Shown piece after piece: positions 24,740 through 34,343 of a DNA stretch of 64,000 nt. The position numbers and the translations under genes are program-made. Origin of the DNA: Candidatus Peregrinibacteria bacterium (GTDB taxonomy: Bacteria; Patescibacteriota; Gracilibacteria; UBA1369; LOWO2-01-FULL-3); NCBI GenBank assembly GCA_030688025.1, contig JAUYJL010000008.1, positions 1 to 64,000 of the forward strand, given 5' to 3'. Below the pieces are notes generated by a model. The model made no database searches. It was not told the DNA's origin and worked only from the letters and a program-made list of their open reading frames with translations. Position 1 is the stretch's first letter, and every line of letters begins with the position of its first letter.

Positions 24740-27400
24740 ATGATCATCCCAAGCTCTTCTATTGAAAAAGCGTCAGATATTCGTCGCGATGTTTTCTTGA
24801 GAAAATATATATATTCTTTTGACGAAGGAGATAAGAGTATGCGTGATTTGCTCGGAGGTAAGGGCTCAAACCTTGCCGAGATGACAAACATAGGAATCCC
24901 CGTTCCCTTTGGTTTTACTATCACGACCGAGGTTTGCGAATATTTTGTTTCAAAAAAATCTTACCCTGAAGAGTTCGCTGAACAGCTTGAGGAAAAATTA
25001 AATTTGCTTGAAATAAAAACAGGTAAAAAACTTGGCGACAGCAGAAATCCTTTATTGGTTTCCGTAAGAAGCGGAGCGGCCGTCTCGATGCCTGGAATGA
25101 TGGATACGATTTTGAATCTCGGGCTTAACGATGAGACAATCGAGGGAATAATCGCAAATACTGAGAATGCGCGATTTGCATATGATTGCTATAGAAGATT
25201 TGTGCAAATGTTTGGAAATGTTGTTTTAGGTGTTTCTCATGACCTTTTTGAGGAAGCTATTGAAAAGATAAAAGAGGAAAAAGATGTAAAACAGGATACT
25301 GACTTAACTGCAGATGATTTGAAGAAATTGGTTTATGATTTCAAGGAAATTATCAGTAAAAATTCTGATGAAGAGTTTCCGGAAAATCCGCTAGCGCAAA
25401 TGAAACTTGCGATAGAAGCTGTCTTTAATTCTTGGGATAATGATCGAGCAAAAACTTATAGAAAAATTAATAATATTACAGGACTTAAGGGGACTGCTGT
25501 AAATGTTCAGTCGATGGTTTTTGGAAATATGGGCGACGATAGTGGCACAGGAGTCGCGTTTACGAGGAATCCTTCAACCGGAGCCAAGGAATTTTACGGT
25601 GAATTTTTGATGAATGCGCAGGGGGAAGATGTCGTCGCGGGAATCAGGACTCCAAGTAAAATTGAGGACTTGAAAGAAATAAATGAAGCCGCCTACAATC
25701 AGCTAATTGAGATTAAGGATAATCTGGAAAAACATTACAAAGATATGCAGGATATCGAGTTTACTATCGAGCGAGGAGAATTGTTTTTGTTGCAGACAAG
25801 AAATGGAAAGAGAACTTCTCATGCGGCTATAAAAATTGCGGTTGATCTAGTTGAGGAAGGGCTTCTTTCAAAGGAGGAGGCACTTTTGAAAGTCGATGCC
25901 GCCGCGCTTAGCCAATTGCTTCATCCGCAAATAAAAAAATCGGTAAATAGAAATGTTATCGCAAAAGGTCTTCCGGCTTCTCCCGGAGCGGCATGCGGAA
26001 AGGTTGTATTTAGCGCCGACGATGCTTTTTCATGGGCGACTGAGAAGGACGAGAAAGTGATTCTTGTGCGAAAAGAAACAAGTCCTGAAGATATTCATGG
26101 AATGCATGCGGCGCAAGGAATTTTGACTTCACGCGGAGGAATGACCAGCCACGCGGCAGTCGTCGCCAGAGGAATGGGAAAATGCTGTGTCGCGGGGTGC
26201 GCAGAAGTTATCGTAAATGCGTCCGCCAAGAAAATTATTATTGGTGATCTTGTGCTCAATGAAGGAGACATTATAACTCTCGATGGAGGCACTGGTGAGG
26301 TGATGCTTGGAAGCACCGAACTTGAAGAACCTAAGATGTCCGAAGATTTCAGAACGATCATGGAATGGGCCGATAAGGTCAGGATTATGCGGGTTCGCAC
26401 GAATGCCGACACTCCAAAAGATTGCCAAGTCGCGATAGATTTTGGAGCTGAAGGAATCGGACTTTGCAGGACTGAACATATGTTTTTTGATGAAGAAAGA
26501 ATTCCGATGGTTCGAAAAATGATTTTATCTAAAGACGATGAGACTCGCGGAAAACAATTAAAAAAACTTAAAGAATTTCAGAAAGGTGATTTTATTGAAA
26601 TCTTCAAAGTGATGAACGGCAAGCCAATGACAATACGTTTGCTTGATCCACCTCTTCATGAATTTTTGCCGGAAAAAGAGGAAGATATTCGCAAATTGGC
26701 TGAAGATTTGGACACAACTTTTGAAGATTTAAAAATGACTATTTCAAATCTTCATGAAATAAATCCAATGCTTGGACATCGCGGATGCAGACTTGGAATA
26801 ACTTTCCCTGACATCTATAGAATGCAGGCACAAGCCATTTCTGAGGCGGCCATTGAAGTAAGCGATGGTGGTATGGAAGTAAATGTAGAGTTCGAAATTC
26901 CACTTGTTGGGTTTGATACTGAGTTGAAAAATTTGAAAAAATTGGTTGAAGAAACTGTTTTGTCTTATGGAGACCAAGTAAATTTCAATTATAAAATTGG
27001 AACAATGATCGAGGTTCCACGCGCTTGTTTGACGGCCGATGAATTGGCTAAGGAAGCGGATTTTTTCTCTTTTGGGACAAATGATCTTACTCAAATGACA
27101 CTTGGTTTTTCTCGTGATGATTCAGGTAAATTTTTGAATGAATATCTTGAAAAAGGAATTTTCGAAAGAGATCCAACTGAAACTATTGATCAGGCTGGAG
27201 TTGGCCAGCTTATGCGTCTTTGTATCGAACTTGCCAGAAAAGAAAAACCGAATTTTGAAATAGGAATTTGTGGAGAACATGGAGGTGAGCCAAAATCCAT
27301 CGAATTCTGCCATAAAATAGGACTGAATTATGTCAGTTGTAGTCCATACAGAGTTCCTGTTGCAAGGCTTGCGGCGGCGCAGGCGGTGCTGAGAGGATAA
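24740..27400 (+). CDS. ppdK: Pyruvate, phosphate dikinase
   Basis: 886 residues, full length. The N-terminal ATP-grasp domain has LLGGKGSNLAEM and SVRSGAAVSMPGMMDTILNL. The swivelling His domain has LTSRGGMTSHAAVVARGMG with the catalytic His (about residue 469). The C-terminal TIM barrel has GIGLCRTEHMF and GICGEHGGEP with the catalytic Cys. It interconverts PEP and pyruvate using ATP/AMP and PPi/Pi, so it can run glycolytically and save ATP. Probably co-transcribed with gdhA. Confidence 0.97.
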   Translation: MIIPSSSIEKASDIRRDVFLRKYIYSFDEGDKSMRDLLGGKGSNLAEMTNIGIPVPFGFTITTEVCEYFVSKKSYPEEFAEQLEEKLNLLEIKTGKKLGDSRNPLLVSVRSGAAVSMPGMMDTILNLGLNDETIEGIIANTENARFAYDCYRRFVQMFGNVVLGVSHDLFEEAIEKIKEEKDVKQDTDLTADDLKKLVYDFKEIISKNSDEEFPENPLAQMKLAIEAVFNSWDNDRAKTYRKINNITGLKGTAVNVQSMVFGNMGDDSGTGVAFTRNPSTGAKEFYGEFLMNAQGEDVVAGIRTPSKIEDLKEINEAAYNQLIEIKDNLEKHYKDMQDIEFTIERGELFLLQTRNGKRTSHAAIKIAVDLVEEGLLSKEEALLKVDAAALSQLLHPQIKKSVNRNVIAKGLPASPGAACGKVVFSADDAFSWATEKDEKVILVRKETSPEDIHGMHAAQGILTSRGGMTSHAAVVARGMGKCCVAGCAEVIVNASAKKIIIGDLVLNEGDIITLDGGTGEVMLGSTELEEPKMSEDFRTIMEWADKVRIMRVRTNADTPKDCQVAIDFGAEGIGLCRTEHMFFDEERIPMVRKMILSKDDETRGKQLKKLKEFQKGDFIEIFKVMNGKPMTIRLLDPPLHEFLPEKEEDIRKLAEDLDTTFEDLKMTISNLHEINPMLGHRGCRLGITFPDIYRMQAQAISEAAIEVSDGGMEVNVEFEIPLVGFDTELKNLKKLVEETVLSYGDQVNFNYKIGTMIEVPRACLTADELAKEADFFSFGTNDLTQMTLGFSRDDSGKFLNEYLEKGIFERDPTETIDQAGVGQLMRLCIELARKEKPNFEIGICGEHGGEPKSIEFCHKIGLNYVSCSPYRVPVARLAAAQAVLRG

Positions 27401-27423
27401 AATTATTTTGAGGATGACCTTAT

Positions 27424-28429
<1,006 letters not shown>

Positions 28430-28449
<20 letters not shown>

Positions 28450-28774
28450 AAATAAAACTTATGAGGTCTACAAAGAGATTATAGACATAAATATCCACAT
28501 CACAAAACGCAATAGACATGGTTTAGGAACTAGCTTGGAAAATTCCATAGTGGAATGCATAGAAGACCTCATCATGGCTAAAAATGCTCCAAAAACTCTC
28601 AAGACTGGCTATTTAATTAGAGCAAGTGGAAAATTGGAAGTGTCTACTTTAAAACTTCGACTACTGCTCGAACTTTCAATTGCAAATGAAACTACAATAT
28701 TCCAAATCCAGTCGAAAATGGCAGAAATCGGCCGCATGCTCGGAGGTTGGCTCAAATCACTACAAAGTTCATAG
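28430..28774 (+). CDS. avd: DGR accessory protein Avd (four-helix bundle)
   Basis: 114 residues from MDSLPIINKTYEVYKEIIDI. The helical pattern with RHGLGTSLENSIVECIEDLI and the C-terminal signature EIGRMLGGWLKSL are typical of bAvd, the pentameric accessory protein that binds the RT and template RNA. Unusually it lies on the strand opposite the RT, target and template. Its start overlaps the RT start by 20 bases, and its stop (TAG at 28772-28774) abuts the template repeat. Confidence 0.88.
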
Positions 28775-28868
28775 ACCCTTATCGCGGCACGGAAGGAACC
28801 ATTATCATTGTGATTGTTCGCATTGTTCCTGTTGATACCATTATTGTTACCATTGAACGCATTGCCGG
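28774..28868 (-). repeat. DGR template repeat (TR)
   Basis: 95 bp aligned without gaps to the variable repeat at 29197-29291. There are 18 mismatches, and every one is at an adenine of the TR sense (minus) strand. Read in the target frame it is rich in AAY (Asn) codons (for example NGNNNGINRNNANNHNDN), the typical mutable codon. The invariant 3' part (GGTTCCTTCCGTGCCGCG) corresponds to the site where mutagenic homology starts; TR and VR differ there at one base. Confidence 0.95.
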
Positions 28869-29117
28869 TTGTTGATAGAGCTTATCCATATTGTAGCCAC
28901 AGTCGCAACCGTAGTACATGCATTGGTTTGCTTTTTTCACTCCGACACAAGGTCGGAGTAAACTCCACTCATACCTAAGGGTCTATTTTTAAAATTATGA
29001 TCTTTCGGACTTCTTCTTTAATTCAAAGTCTTTTTTGAGAAAGATCACGCGAACGGTAGCTCCATCTGAGTAGAGTAACTATTCACCGTTGAATCAAATT
29101 TAGCGAAATTTATGTAA
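28869..29117 (-). other. DGR intergenic region upstream of TR
   Basis: No convincing gene. It contains a perfect hairpin ACTCCGAC/GTCGGAGT (28940-28960 region). It also has TAAGGGTCTAT (28976-28986), an inverted copy of ATAGACCCTTA at the far end of TR (28771-28781). The two 11-mers therefore bracket the TR and may pair in the DGR RNA. Confidence 0.5.
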
Positions 29118-29148
29118 AAAGAAAAGGGTCTCGCTTTTGCTCGACCCT
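29118..29148 (-). terminator. Terminator of the DGR target gene
   Basis: AGGGTC (29125-29130) pairs with GACCCT (29143-29148). On the minus strand the hairpin is followed by TTTTCTTTTT. It separates the target transcript from the TR. Confidence 0.75.
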
Positions 29149-29184
29149 AAAAAATAAAGTTTAAAAAAAATTAAAGTCCAAATA

Positions 29185-29970
29185 CTAAGCTTTTTTGACC
29201 CTTAGCGCGGCACGGAAGGAACCATTATCAGAGTGACGGTTCGCAGAGAACCTGTGGAAACCATAAGCGTAACCATGGAACGCAAGGCCGGCTTTTCTCG
29301 TAGTGGCATCTGTTTTAAGCCATGCCCAGCCATTTACGGCTACTTCTCTACGTAATTGCTCATGGAATTTTGGATCAGCCACGTCTGCCCCCATCGATAC
29401 TGCTATATCGACAGCGTTACCTGTAGGCTTATATCCTTGGCTCTCAGCTAATTTTTGACCTTCTAAGTCATATGCAATATTTCTGTGATCTGAAGAAACT
29501 TTATTGTAGTCGCTCCAACCTGAGGCAAAAACAAATTCACCGTTTTCTTCACCAAACACATTCATGTCATGGCCTTTTTCATCCAATGTCTGTAGTTTTC
29601 TTAATTGTTCTGGATCGGCTTTTAGAGATTTTTCAACATCTGCCCACTGTACTCCTTTATGAAGTTGTGGAAGAGCGTCAAAACGTGCTTTAAATTCGCC
29701 AAACCATTGTTGTTCCGGAGTGAGTTCAGGTTTTCGTGCTACTGCTGGGATTGTTGTTGATCCTATTTGTTCTGAAGCCTGTCCTTCCGCAGTTGTATCC
29801 GTGCTTACAGCATCTTTAAGCACCACTCCATATTTTGCATTTATTTTACCCGCCATCGCCAAAAGAATGGCTCTTTCGTCATCTCCTTCCCTGAATCTCA
29901 GCGTGGCAAGTCTTGCCTCCGCTATACCCTCAGGCGTACTAAGTTGTTCATTTTGTCTTCTGTCTTGCAT
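29185..29970 (-). CDS. DGR target (variable) protein, DUF4256-like
   Basis: 261 residues, no signal peptide, so probably cytoplasmic. After a low-complexity N-terminus, the region from QWFGEFKARFDALPQLHKGV through NAVDIAVSMGADVADPKF to GWAWLKTDATTRKAG resembles, from memory, DUF4256 proteins, whose C-terminus ends in a C-type-lectin-like GFRxxL strand. Here the end is DNGSFRAALRV. Residues about 225-258 are encoded by the variable repeat. Compared with the template, Asn is replaced by Leu, His, Tyr, Ala, Phe, Ser and Arg. The ligand is unknown. Confidence 0.85.
   Translation of the reverse strand: MQDRRQNEQLSTPEGIAEARLATLRFREGDDERAILLAMAGKINAKYGVVLKDAVSTDTTAEGQASEQIGSTTIPAVARKPELTPEQQWFGEFKARFDALPQLHKGVQWADVEKSLKADPEQLRKLQTLDEKGHDMNVFGEENGEFVFASGWSDYNKVSSDHRNIAYDLEGQKLAESQGYKPTGNAVDIAVSMGADVADPKFHEQLRREVAVNGWAWLKTDATTRKAGLAFHGYAYGFHRFSANRHSDNGSFRAALRVKKA
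29197..29291 (-). repeat. DGR variable repeat (VR)
   Basis: Lies at the 3' end of the target gene, offset exactly 423 bases from TR. Differences on the coding strand include AAT to CTT, AAT to GCT, AAC to TTC and AAT to CGT, all at template adenines. Confidence 0.95.
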
Positions 29971-30024
29971 AGTTTTATTTATTATGAGACTTCATTTTAC
30001 CATTGAATGTTTTTTTCGTCAAGG

Positions 30025-30915
30025 CTATTCTCCCCAACTTAGCTTATCTCGAAGTTGTTTGTAGTAGCGGTTTTTTGTGCGAGCGAGGTATAGGTATCTG
30101 CGGCTTCTTCGACATGTAATTTTGTCACCATATTCAAGTCTGATCATTTCCTGTCCGTCGAGGGTAAGACCGATTGTGGTGGATTCTTCGCGTCTGCGCG
30201 TCTCTACTATTAGCGTGAGCTGTCGTGAATCCGGTACTATGATAGGACGCATTGAAAGTGAGCTTGGGCAGATTGGAGTTATTGTAATTCCTTGAATACT
30301 TGGATGCACGATCGGGCCTCCAGCTGAAAGTGAATGTGCCGTTGAGCCTGTTGGGGTTGCGACGATTACTCCGTCGGCATTGAAAGTCACTAATTTTCTA
30401 CTGTTGATTTCTAGTTCAAGTCGTATCAATCTCGCAAAGGCTCCTTGGTTGATTACCGCATCATTTAGGGCTAAAAACGTTTCGAGCTTTGCGTTGTTTC
30501 TGTATACGGTAACGCGCAAAAGTGCACGTTTATCTACCGTGTAGTGGCCTGCGAAAATTTTGTCTAAAGTTTCGTATAAATTGGCGGGAACAGCTTCGCT
30601 CAAAAATCCTACCGTACCGAGGTTTACACTCAAAACAAGGGTTTTCTTTCTTTGTATGTTTCTCGCCGTCTTAAGGAGCGTTCCGTCGCCTCCAAGGGCT
30701 ATCACAAGGTCAACTTTACTCATGAGCTCTTCTTTCGTGTATCCCATTTTTGACCCTTTGATGTAGGCGAATGAATTTCTGTCGAAATATAAATCTTTGT
30801 GTTTGTCCTTCAAATATTTCGCGAGCTCAACTATCAATTTTTTGTAGTGAGAATTGTCGCGTTTCGTTATAATCCCTATTTTGTGAATCTGTTTTTTGAA
30901 CTTTGGTTCTAACAT
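30025..30915 (-). CDS. nadK: NAD kinase
   Basis: 296 residues. The GGDGT motif (LGGDGTLLKTAR, about residues 74-85) and NADGVIVATPTGSTAHSLSA (about 179-198), then GPIVHP, are the signature of ATP-NAD kinases. It makes NADP from NAD. The C-terminus has a basic extension (ITCRRSRRYLYLARTKNRYY). It ends 54 bases past the DGR target start and is probably independent of it. Confidence 0.96.
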   Translation of the reverse strand: MLEPKFKKQIHKIGIITKRDNSHYKKLIVELAKYLKDKHKDLYFDRNSFAYIKGSKMGYTKEELMSKVDLVIALGGDGTLLKTARNIQRKKTLVLSVNLGTVGFLSEAVPANLYETLDKIFAGHYTVDKRALLRVTVYRNNAKLETFLALNDAVINQGAFARLIRLELEINSRKLVTFNADGVIVATPTGSTAHSLSAGGPIVHPSIQGITITPICPSSLSMRPIIVPDSRQLTLIVETRRREESTTIGLTLDGQEMIRLEYGDKITCRRSRRYLYLARTKNRYYKQLRDKLSWGE

Positions 30916-30944
30916 GTAGAGAATTTACTTGTAAGTATATTATC

Positions 30945-32051
30945 TCATCTTTTAGGCATTTTGTGAAGGATTTCGTAAAATTTGTCTGCCGAGGATTCCC
31001 ATGAAAACTTAGCGGATTGATTTAAACCTTTTTCTTTTAATGTGGTTTTTAGAGCTTCGTCCATAATTATTTTGACCATTGCTTCGGCTATTTGTGATGG
31101 ACTTTCTGGGTCTACCAAAAGTGCACTGTCTCCAACGACTTCCGGCAAAGATGAAGTGCATGAAGAGATCACAGGACAAAGTGATTTCATGGCTTCCAGA
31201 GGCGGAATTCCGAATCCTTCATAAAAAGATGGGAAGATTAAAGCTTCCGCCAAATTGTACAAATTCACCAAACTTTTTTCAGATAAATATCCCAAAATAT
31301 GTACATATTTTTGTAAATAATTTTTTCTTATTTCTTCGTAAACCGGCTCAAATTTCCATCCGTTTTTCCCCACTATTATCAGGTAATAATCAGGAAAACG
31401 ATCTTTTATCAGAGAGAAAGCTTTTATCAAATTTACGTAGTTTTTTCGTGGCTCTATAGTTCCAACCGCTAAAAAAAACTTTTCCGGAAGATTCGTTTTT
31501 TTTGCAAATTCTTTGAGAATTTCTTCTCCGACTTTTCCATATTCCTCCCCCGCCGCGCAAGTAATAACTTCTATTTTTCCCTCATCTGTTCCGAATTTTT
31601 CAATGACATCTTTTTTTGTATTTTTCGAAACGGTGATTACTTTATATGCTTTTTTTAGTGCGGTTTTTAGTAATAATTTTTCTATGAACACCGCTTTTTT
31701 GTTGTGAGTTTTTGGGAAGAGGAAAGCCACTAAATCGTGCACGACGATTATGCTTTTGATTCTCTTTGGAAGGAGAATCGGGACTATAAAGCTCGTGGGA
31801 GAGATGAATGCATCCGTTTTTTCTTTGTATGCGTCCACCACCGTGTTTATGTGCCAAAGAATTCCTTTGCCTCTTATTCTTTTTTGTTTTGCGTTTTTAA
31901 ATTCTTCAAAGCCTGCGACAAAGTCCGAACAATACAAAGTATATTCATTTTTGCGATCAATCTTCAGCAGGTTTCTAACAATGTTAAAAGTAAACCATCC
32001 TTTCCCCGCTTTCTCTCCTGCCGCCGACCTAATGTCTATTGCAATTTTCAT
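30945..32051 (-). CDS. Glycosyltransferase family 4
   Basis: 368 residues. MKIAIDIRSAAGEKAGKGWF is the N-terminal Rossmann lobe. FLAVGTIEPRKNYVNLIKAF and ALIFPSFYEGFGIPPLEAMK (about residues 283-302) form the donor-binding lobe with the EX7E-type pattern. It would transfer a sugar from a nucleotide-sugar (mannosyl- or rhamnosyltransferase-like). It sits 29 bases upstream of nadK on the same strand and may be co-transcribed. Confidence 0.92.
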   Translation of the reverse strand: MKIAIDIRSAAGEKAGKGWFTFNIVRNLLKIDRKNEYTLYCSDFVAGFEEFKNAKQKRIRGKGILWHINTVVDAYKEKTDAFISPTSFIVPILLPKRIKSIIVVHDLVAFLFPKTHNKKAVFIEKLLLKTALKKAYKVITVSKNTKKDVIEKFGTDEGKIEVITCAAGEEYGKVGEEILKEFAKKTNLPEKFFLAVGTIEPRKNYVNLIKAFSLIKDRFPDYYLIIVGKNGWKFEPVYEEIRKNYLQKYVHILGYLSEKSLVNLYNLAEALIFPSFYEGFGIPPLEAMKSLCPVISSCTSSLPEVVGDSALLVDPESPSQIAEAMVKIIMDEALKTTLKEKGLNQSAKFSWESSADKFYEILHKMPKR

Positions 32052-32097
32052 GTTTTCAGTATATTACAATTCTGTAAGAAACATAAACTTTATATAT

Positions 32098-32700
32098 ATG
32101 CCTGACTCATTAAAACACAAATTTAGGCAGTTACCTTTTTACAAGAAATTGGCTTTGGCTGGCGGAATTCTGACCGTTATTGGCGCTTTTCTGCCATGGT
32201 ATCAAGATATCGATAAATTCAAGACGGGAGACATGTTTTTGGGAATTACAGGACCGATGTACCTTGCCGGGCTTCTTGTCGCTCTTTCAGGTGCGGCATG
32301 TGCTTTGACGGCCGGAGTAAAACTTTTCAAGAGATCTGAGCCAAAATTGCCACTTTCAGAACTTCAGATTTACATTGCGGCAAGCGGACTTTCCATACTT
32401 ATGCTTGTACTTGCATTGAGCGTTTATTTCCATCCAAAATTTGGAATAAATCTTACTGAAAAAAATGCAGGAATTGGGGTGATTTTTTCGTTTATTGGTA
32501 CCGGACTTACTATTCTTGGTGTGATTGCGGGAATAAAAAAGAAAGACGTGAATTTCGACATTGAGGGCGAGATTAAGCCTTTAATCGACATTGACGATAG
32601 GGTCTCCGGAGGTGTTTACAGTGATGTTTTGGATGACAATGAGCCAAAAATAAACTATATTGAGGAAGATGAAGCTGTGCAAAAGACTATAGATTTATAA
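32098..32700 (+). CDS. Four-helix membrane protein, unknown function
   Basis: 200 residues from the ATG at 32098; the frame is open far upstream, but that part overlaps the divergent glycosyltransferase. Four hydrophobic segments: about 20-37 (ALAGGILTVIGAFLPWY), about 55-75, about 95-115 (IAASGLSILMLVLALSVYF) and about 130-150. An acidic cytoplasmic tail follows (DIEGEIKPLIDIDD, NYIEEDEAVQK). It is co-oriented with a small zinc-ribbon gene ten bases downstream. No function is recognised. Confidence 0.7.
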   Translation: MPDSLKHKFRQLPFYKKLALAGGILTVIGAFLPWYQDIDKFKTGDMFLGITGPMYLAGLLVALSGAACALTAGVKLFKRSEPKLPLSELQIYIAASGLSILMLVLALSVYFHPKFGINLTEKNAGIGVIFSFIGTGLTILGVIAGIKKKDVNFDIEGEIKPLIDIDDRVSGGVYSDVLDDNEPKINYIEEDEAVQKTIDL

Positions 32701-32710
32701 TTTATTTCTC

Positions 32711-32926
32711 ATGACTGAAGAAAATTTACAAGATTGCGACATTATTTTTTACTGCAAGGATTGCGAAGAAGTTGTCGAAACAAACAGAGTCGGTAGAAAA
32801 TACGTTTACACCTGCAAGAAGTGCGGGACTAAAAATGTGGCTTTCGGAACGAAAAAAAGCATCTCTTCTTTTTTCAGGCTCGATGAGCCAAAACCTGGTG
32901 AGAAAAAGGTTGTCGTTGCAAAATAA
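32711..32926 (+). CDS. Small zinc-ribbon protein
   Basis: 71 residues with two CxxC knuckles, FYCKDCEE and YTCKKCGT, about 20 residues apart, as in single zinc ribbons. A short Lys-rich tail follows. The fold often mediates nucleic-acid or protein contacts. The gene's stop lies at the very foot of the large structured element at 32925-33117. Confidence 0.75.
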   Translation: MTEENLQDCDIIFYCKDCEEVVETNRVGRKYVYTCKKCGTKNVAFGTKKSISSFFRLDEPKPGEKKVVVAK

Positions 32927-33117
32927 TTTTTTCTAAAAATGTTAATTCTAAAAGAAGAAGTCATATTCCTATTCGCAATAGATTGTGCTATTTGCCAATT
33001 CTAACATGTACGAATTGGCAAATTTGAGTAGATACATGATCTACTCAAAAGCACAATAAGTCATTGCTTATAGAAATATGACTTCTTCTTTTGATTCTCA
33101 TTATTTTAGAAAAAATT
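32925..33117. other. T-shaped (three-way junction) inverted-repeat element
   Basis: A non-coding, self-complementary element. The outer stem has 14 bp perfect (32925-32938 with 33104-33117), then 18 bp perfect (32950-32967 with 33075-33092), then 5 bp (32975-32979 with 33063-33067) and 8 bp (32982-32989 with 33050-33057). Inside, two hairpins abut each other: A with 12 bp arms (32990-33001 with 33012-33023) and B with 10 bp arms (33024-33033 with 33039-33048). Almost no base is left unpaired at the junction. It is symmetric, so strand is uncertain. It could be a structured RNA, a miniature mobile element or a complex terminator. Confidence 0.85.
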
Positions 33118-33131
33118 TAACTTTTTTTAAT

Positions 33132-33185
33132 GAAAATTTAATGTCCATGGTGTATAAGTGGCTTGCTTAAGCATTTTTCGCGAAA
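33132..33185 (+). promoter_or_regulatory. Bipartite element shared with 20347-20395
   Basis: GAAAATTTAATGTC (33132-33145), then the perfect palindrome TTTCGCGAAA (33176-33185), with TGCTTAAGCA-type symmetry between. It lies just upstream of the recA promoter. Confidence 0.45.
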
Positions 33186-33198
33186 TACAAAAATTCTA

Positions 33199-33227
33199 TT
33201 GACGGTGAGTGTATGCTCACCTATACT
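33199..33227 (+). promoter_or_regulatory. recA promoter with operator palindrome in the spacer
   Basis: TTGACG (33199-33204), a 17-base spacer, then TATACT (33222-33227). The spacer is filled by the dyad GGTGAG-N6-CTCACC (33204-33221), the right place for a repressor. By analogy with other bacteria this could be the damage-response operator, but no LexA gene is in the window. The promoter excludes the in-frame ATG at 33213 as the recA start. Confidence 0.75.
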
Positions 33228-33257
33228 GTAGATACTTTATCAAATAACAACCATCTT

Positions 33258-34343
33258 ATGTCTGTAAAAAATGAAATAAAAAACGAAAAAAATAAAGCTA
33301 TAGATCTAGCAATAGCTCAGATAGAAAAAAACTTTGGGAAGGGCTCTATTATGAAAATGGGGGAAGAAACCAGAGTGCCTATCGAAACAATATCAACCGG
33401 TTCTCTTTCTCTCGATGTAGCGTTGGGGGGTGGAATTCCGAGAGGAAGAGTTGTAGAAATTTTTGGACCTGAAAGTTCAGGAAAAACCACTTTGAGTCTT
33501 CATATTTTGGCTCATGCACAAAAAGCTGGGGGTACAGTTGCTTTCGTGGATGCAGAACACGCACTTGATCCTGAATATGCCAGAAAGATAGGTGTTGATG
33601 TTGATGCTCTTCTTTTGGCTCAGCCTGATAGCGGCGAGCAAGCTTTGGAAATAGTTGAAACTCTTGTAAGAAGTGGCGGGATTGATGCGATTGTAATAGA
33701 TTCTGTCGCGGCCTTAACTCCACGCGCTGAAATCGATGGAGACATGGGAGATTCGCACATGGGACTTCAGGCAAGGCTTATGAGTCAGGCTCTACGAAAA
33801 CTTACTGCAATCACGTCAAAAACAAATACTACCGTAATATTCCTAAATCAGTTGCGCATGAAAATTGGAATTATGTTTGGAAATCCTGAGACTACTACAG
33901 GCGGACAAGCACTAAAATTTTATGCTTCTGTTCGTATGGACATAAGAAGTATTGGAAAAATCGAAGATCCCGGAAGTACTGAAAAAGAGCTTGTTGGGAA
34001 TCGCGTGAAAGTAAAAATAGTGAAAAATAAGATTGCTCCACCTTTCAAAATAGCTGAATTTGATATTCTTTATAATAAGGGAATTTCCTTTGAAGGTGAC
34101 CTTCTTGACCTTGCCACTAAATACAATATCGTGAGAAAGGCAGGCGCTTTCTATAGCTATCATGATGAAAAATTGGGACAGGGGCGTGAAAGCGCAAAGA
34201 ATTTCCTTTTGGGAAATACAAAAATAACAAAGGAAATAGAAAAGAATGTGAAGACTTTTATTTCCGGGAATGCGGCCGAAATAGCAAAATCAATAGTTGA
34301 ACCTGAAAAATCTAAACAACCCGAAACAATCGAAAATGACTAA
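33258..34343 (+). CDS. recA: Recombinase RecA
   Basis: 361 residues from the ATG at 33258, about 24 bases after the predicted transcription start. Walker [10 protein letters not shown] and Walker [11 protein letters not shown] are present. [20 protein letters not shown] is the DNA-binding L2 region. The C-terminus is Lys/Glu-rich. It forms filaments on single-stranded DNA for strand exchange and SOS induction. It overlaps recX by 8 bases. Confidence 0.98.
   Translation: MSVKNEIKNEKNKAIDLAIAQIEKNFGKGSIMKMGEETRVPIETISTGSLSLDVALGGGIPRGRVVEIFGPESSGKTTLSLHILAHAQKAGGTVAFVDAEHALDPEYARKIGVDVDALLLAQPDSGEQALEIVETLVRSGGIDAIVIDSVAALTPRAEIDGDMGDSHMGLQARLMSQALRKLTAITSKTNTTVIFLNQLRMKIGIMFGNPETTTGGQALKFYASVRMDIRSIGKIEDPGSTEKELVGNRVKVKIVKNKIAPPFKIAEFDILYNKGISFEGDLLDLATKYNIVRKAGAFYSYHDEKLGQGRESAKNFLLGNTKITKEIEKNVKTFISGNAAEIAKSIVEPEKSKQPETIEND

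Noticed and set aside
31750..32097. N-terminal extension of the membrane protein at 32098
   Set aside because: It lies antisense to the glycosyltransferase gene, and the translated extension has no sensible signal or domain.
33213..33257. Earlier in-frame ATG for recA
   Set aside because: It lies inside the promoter spacer, upstream of the expected transcription start.
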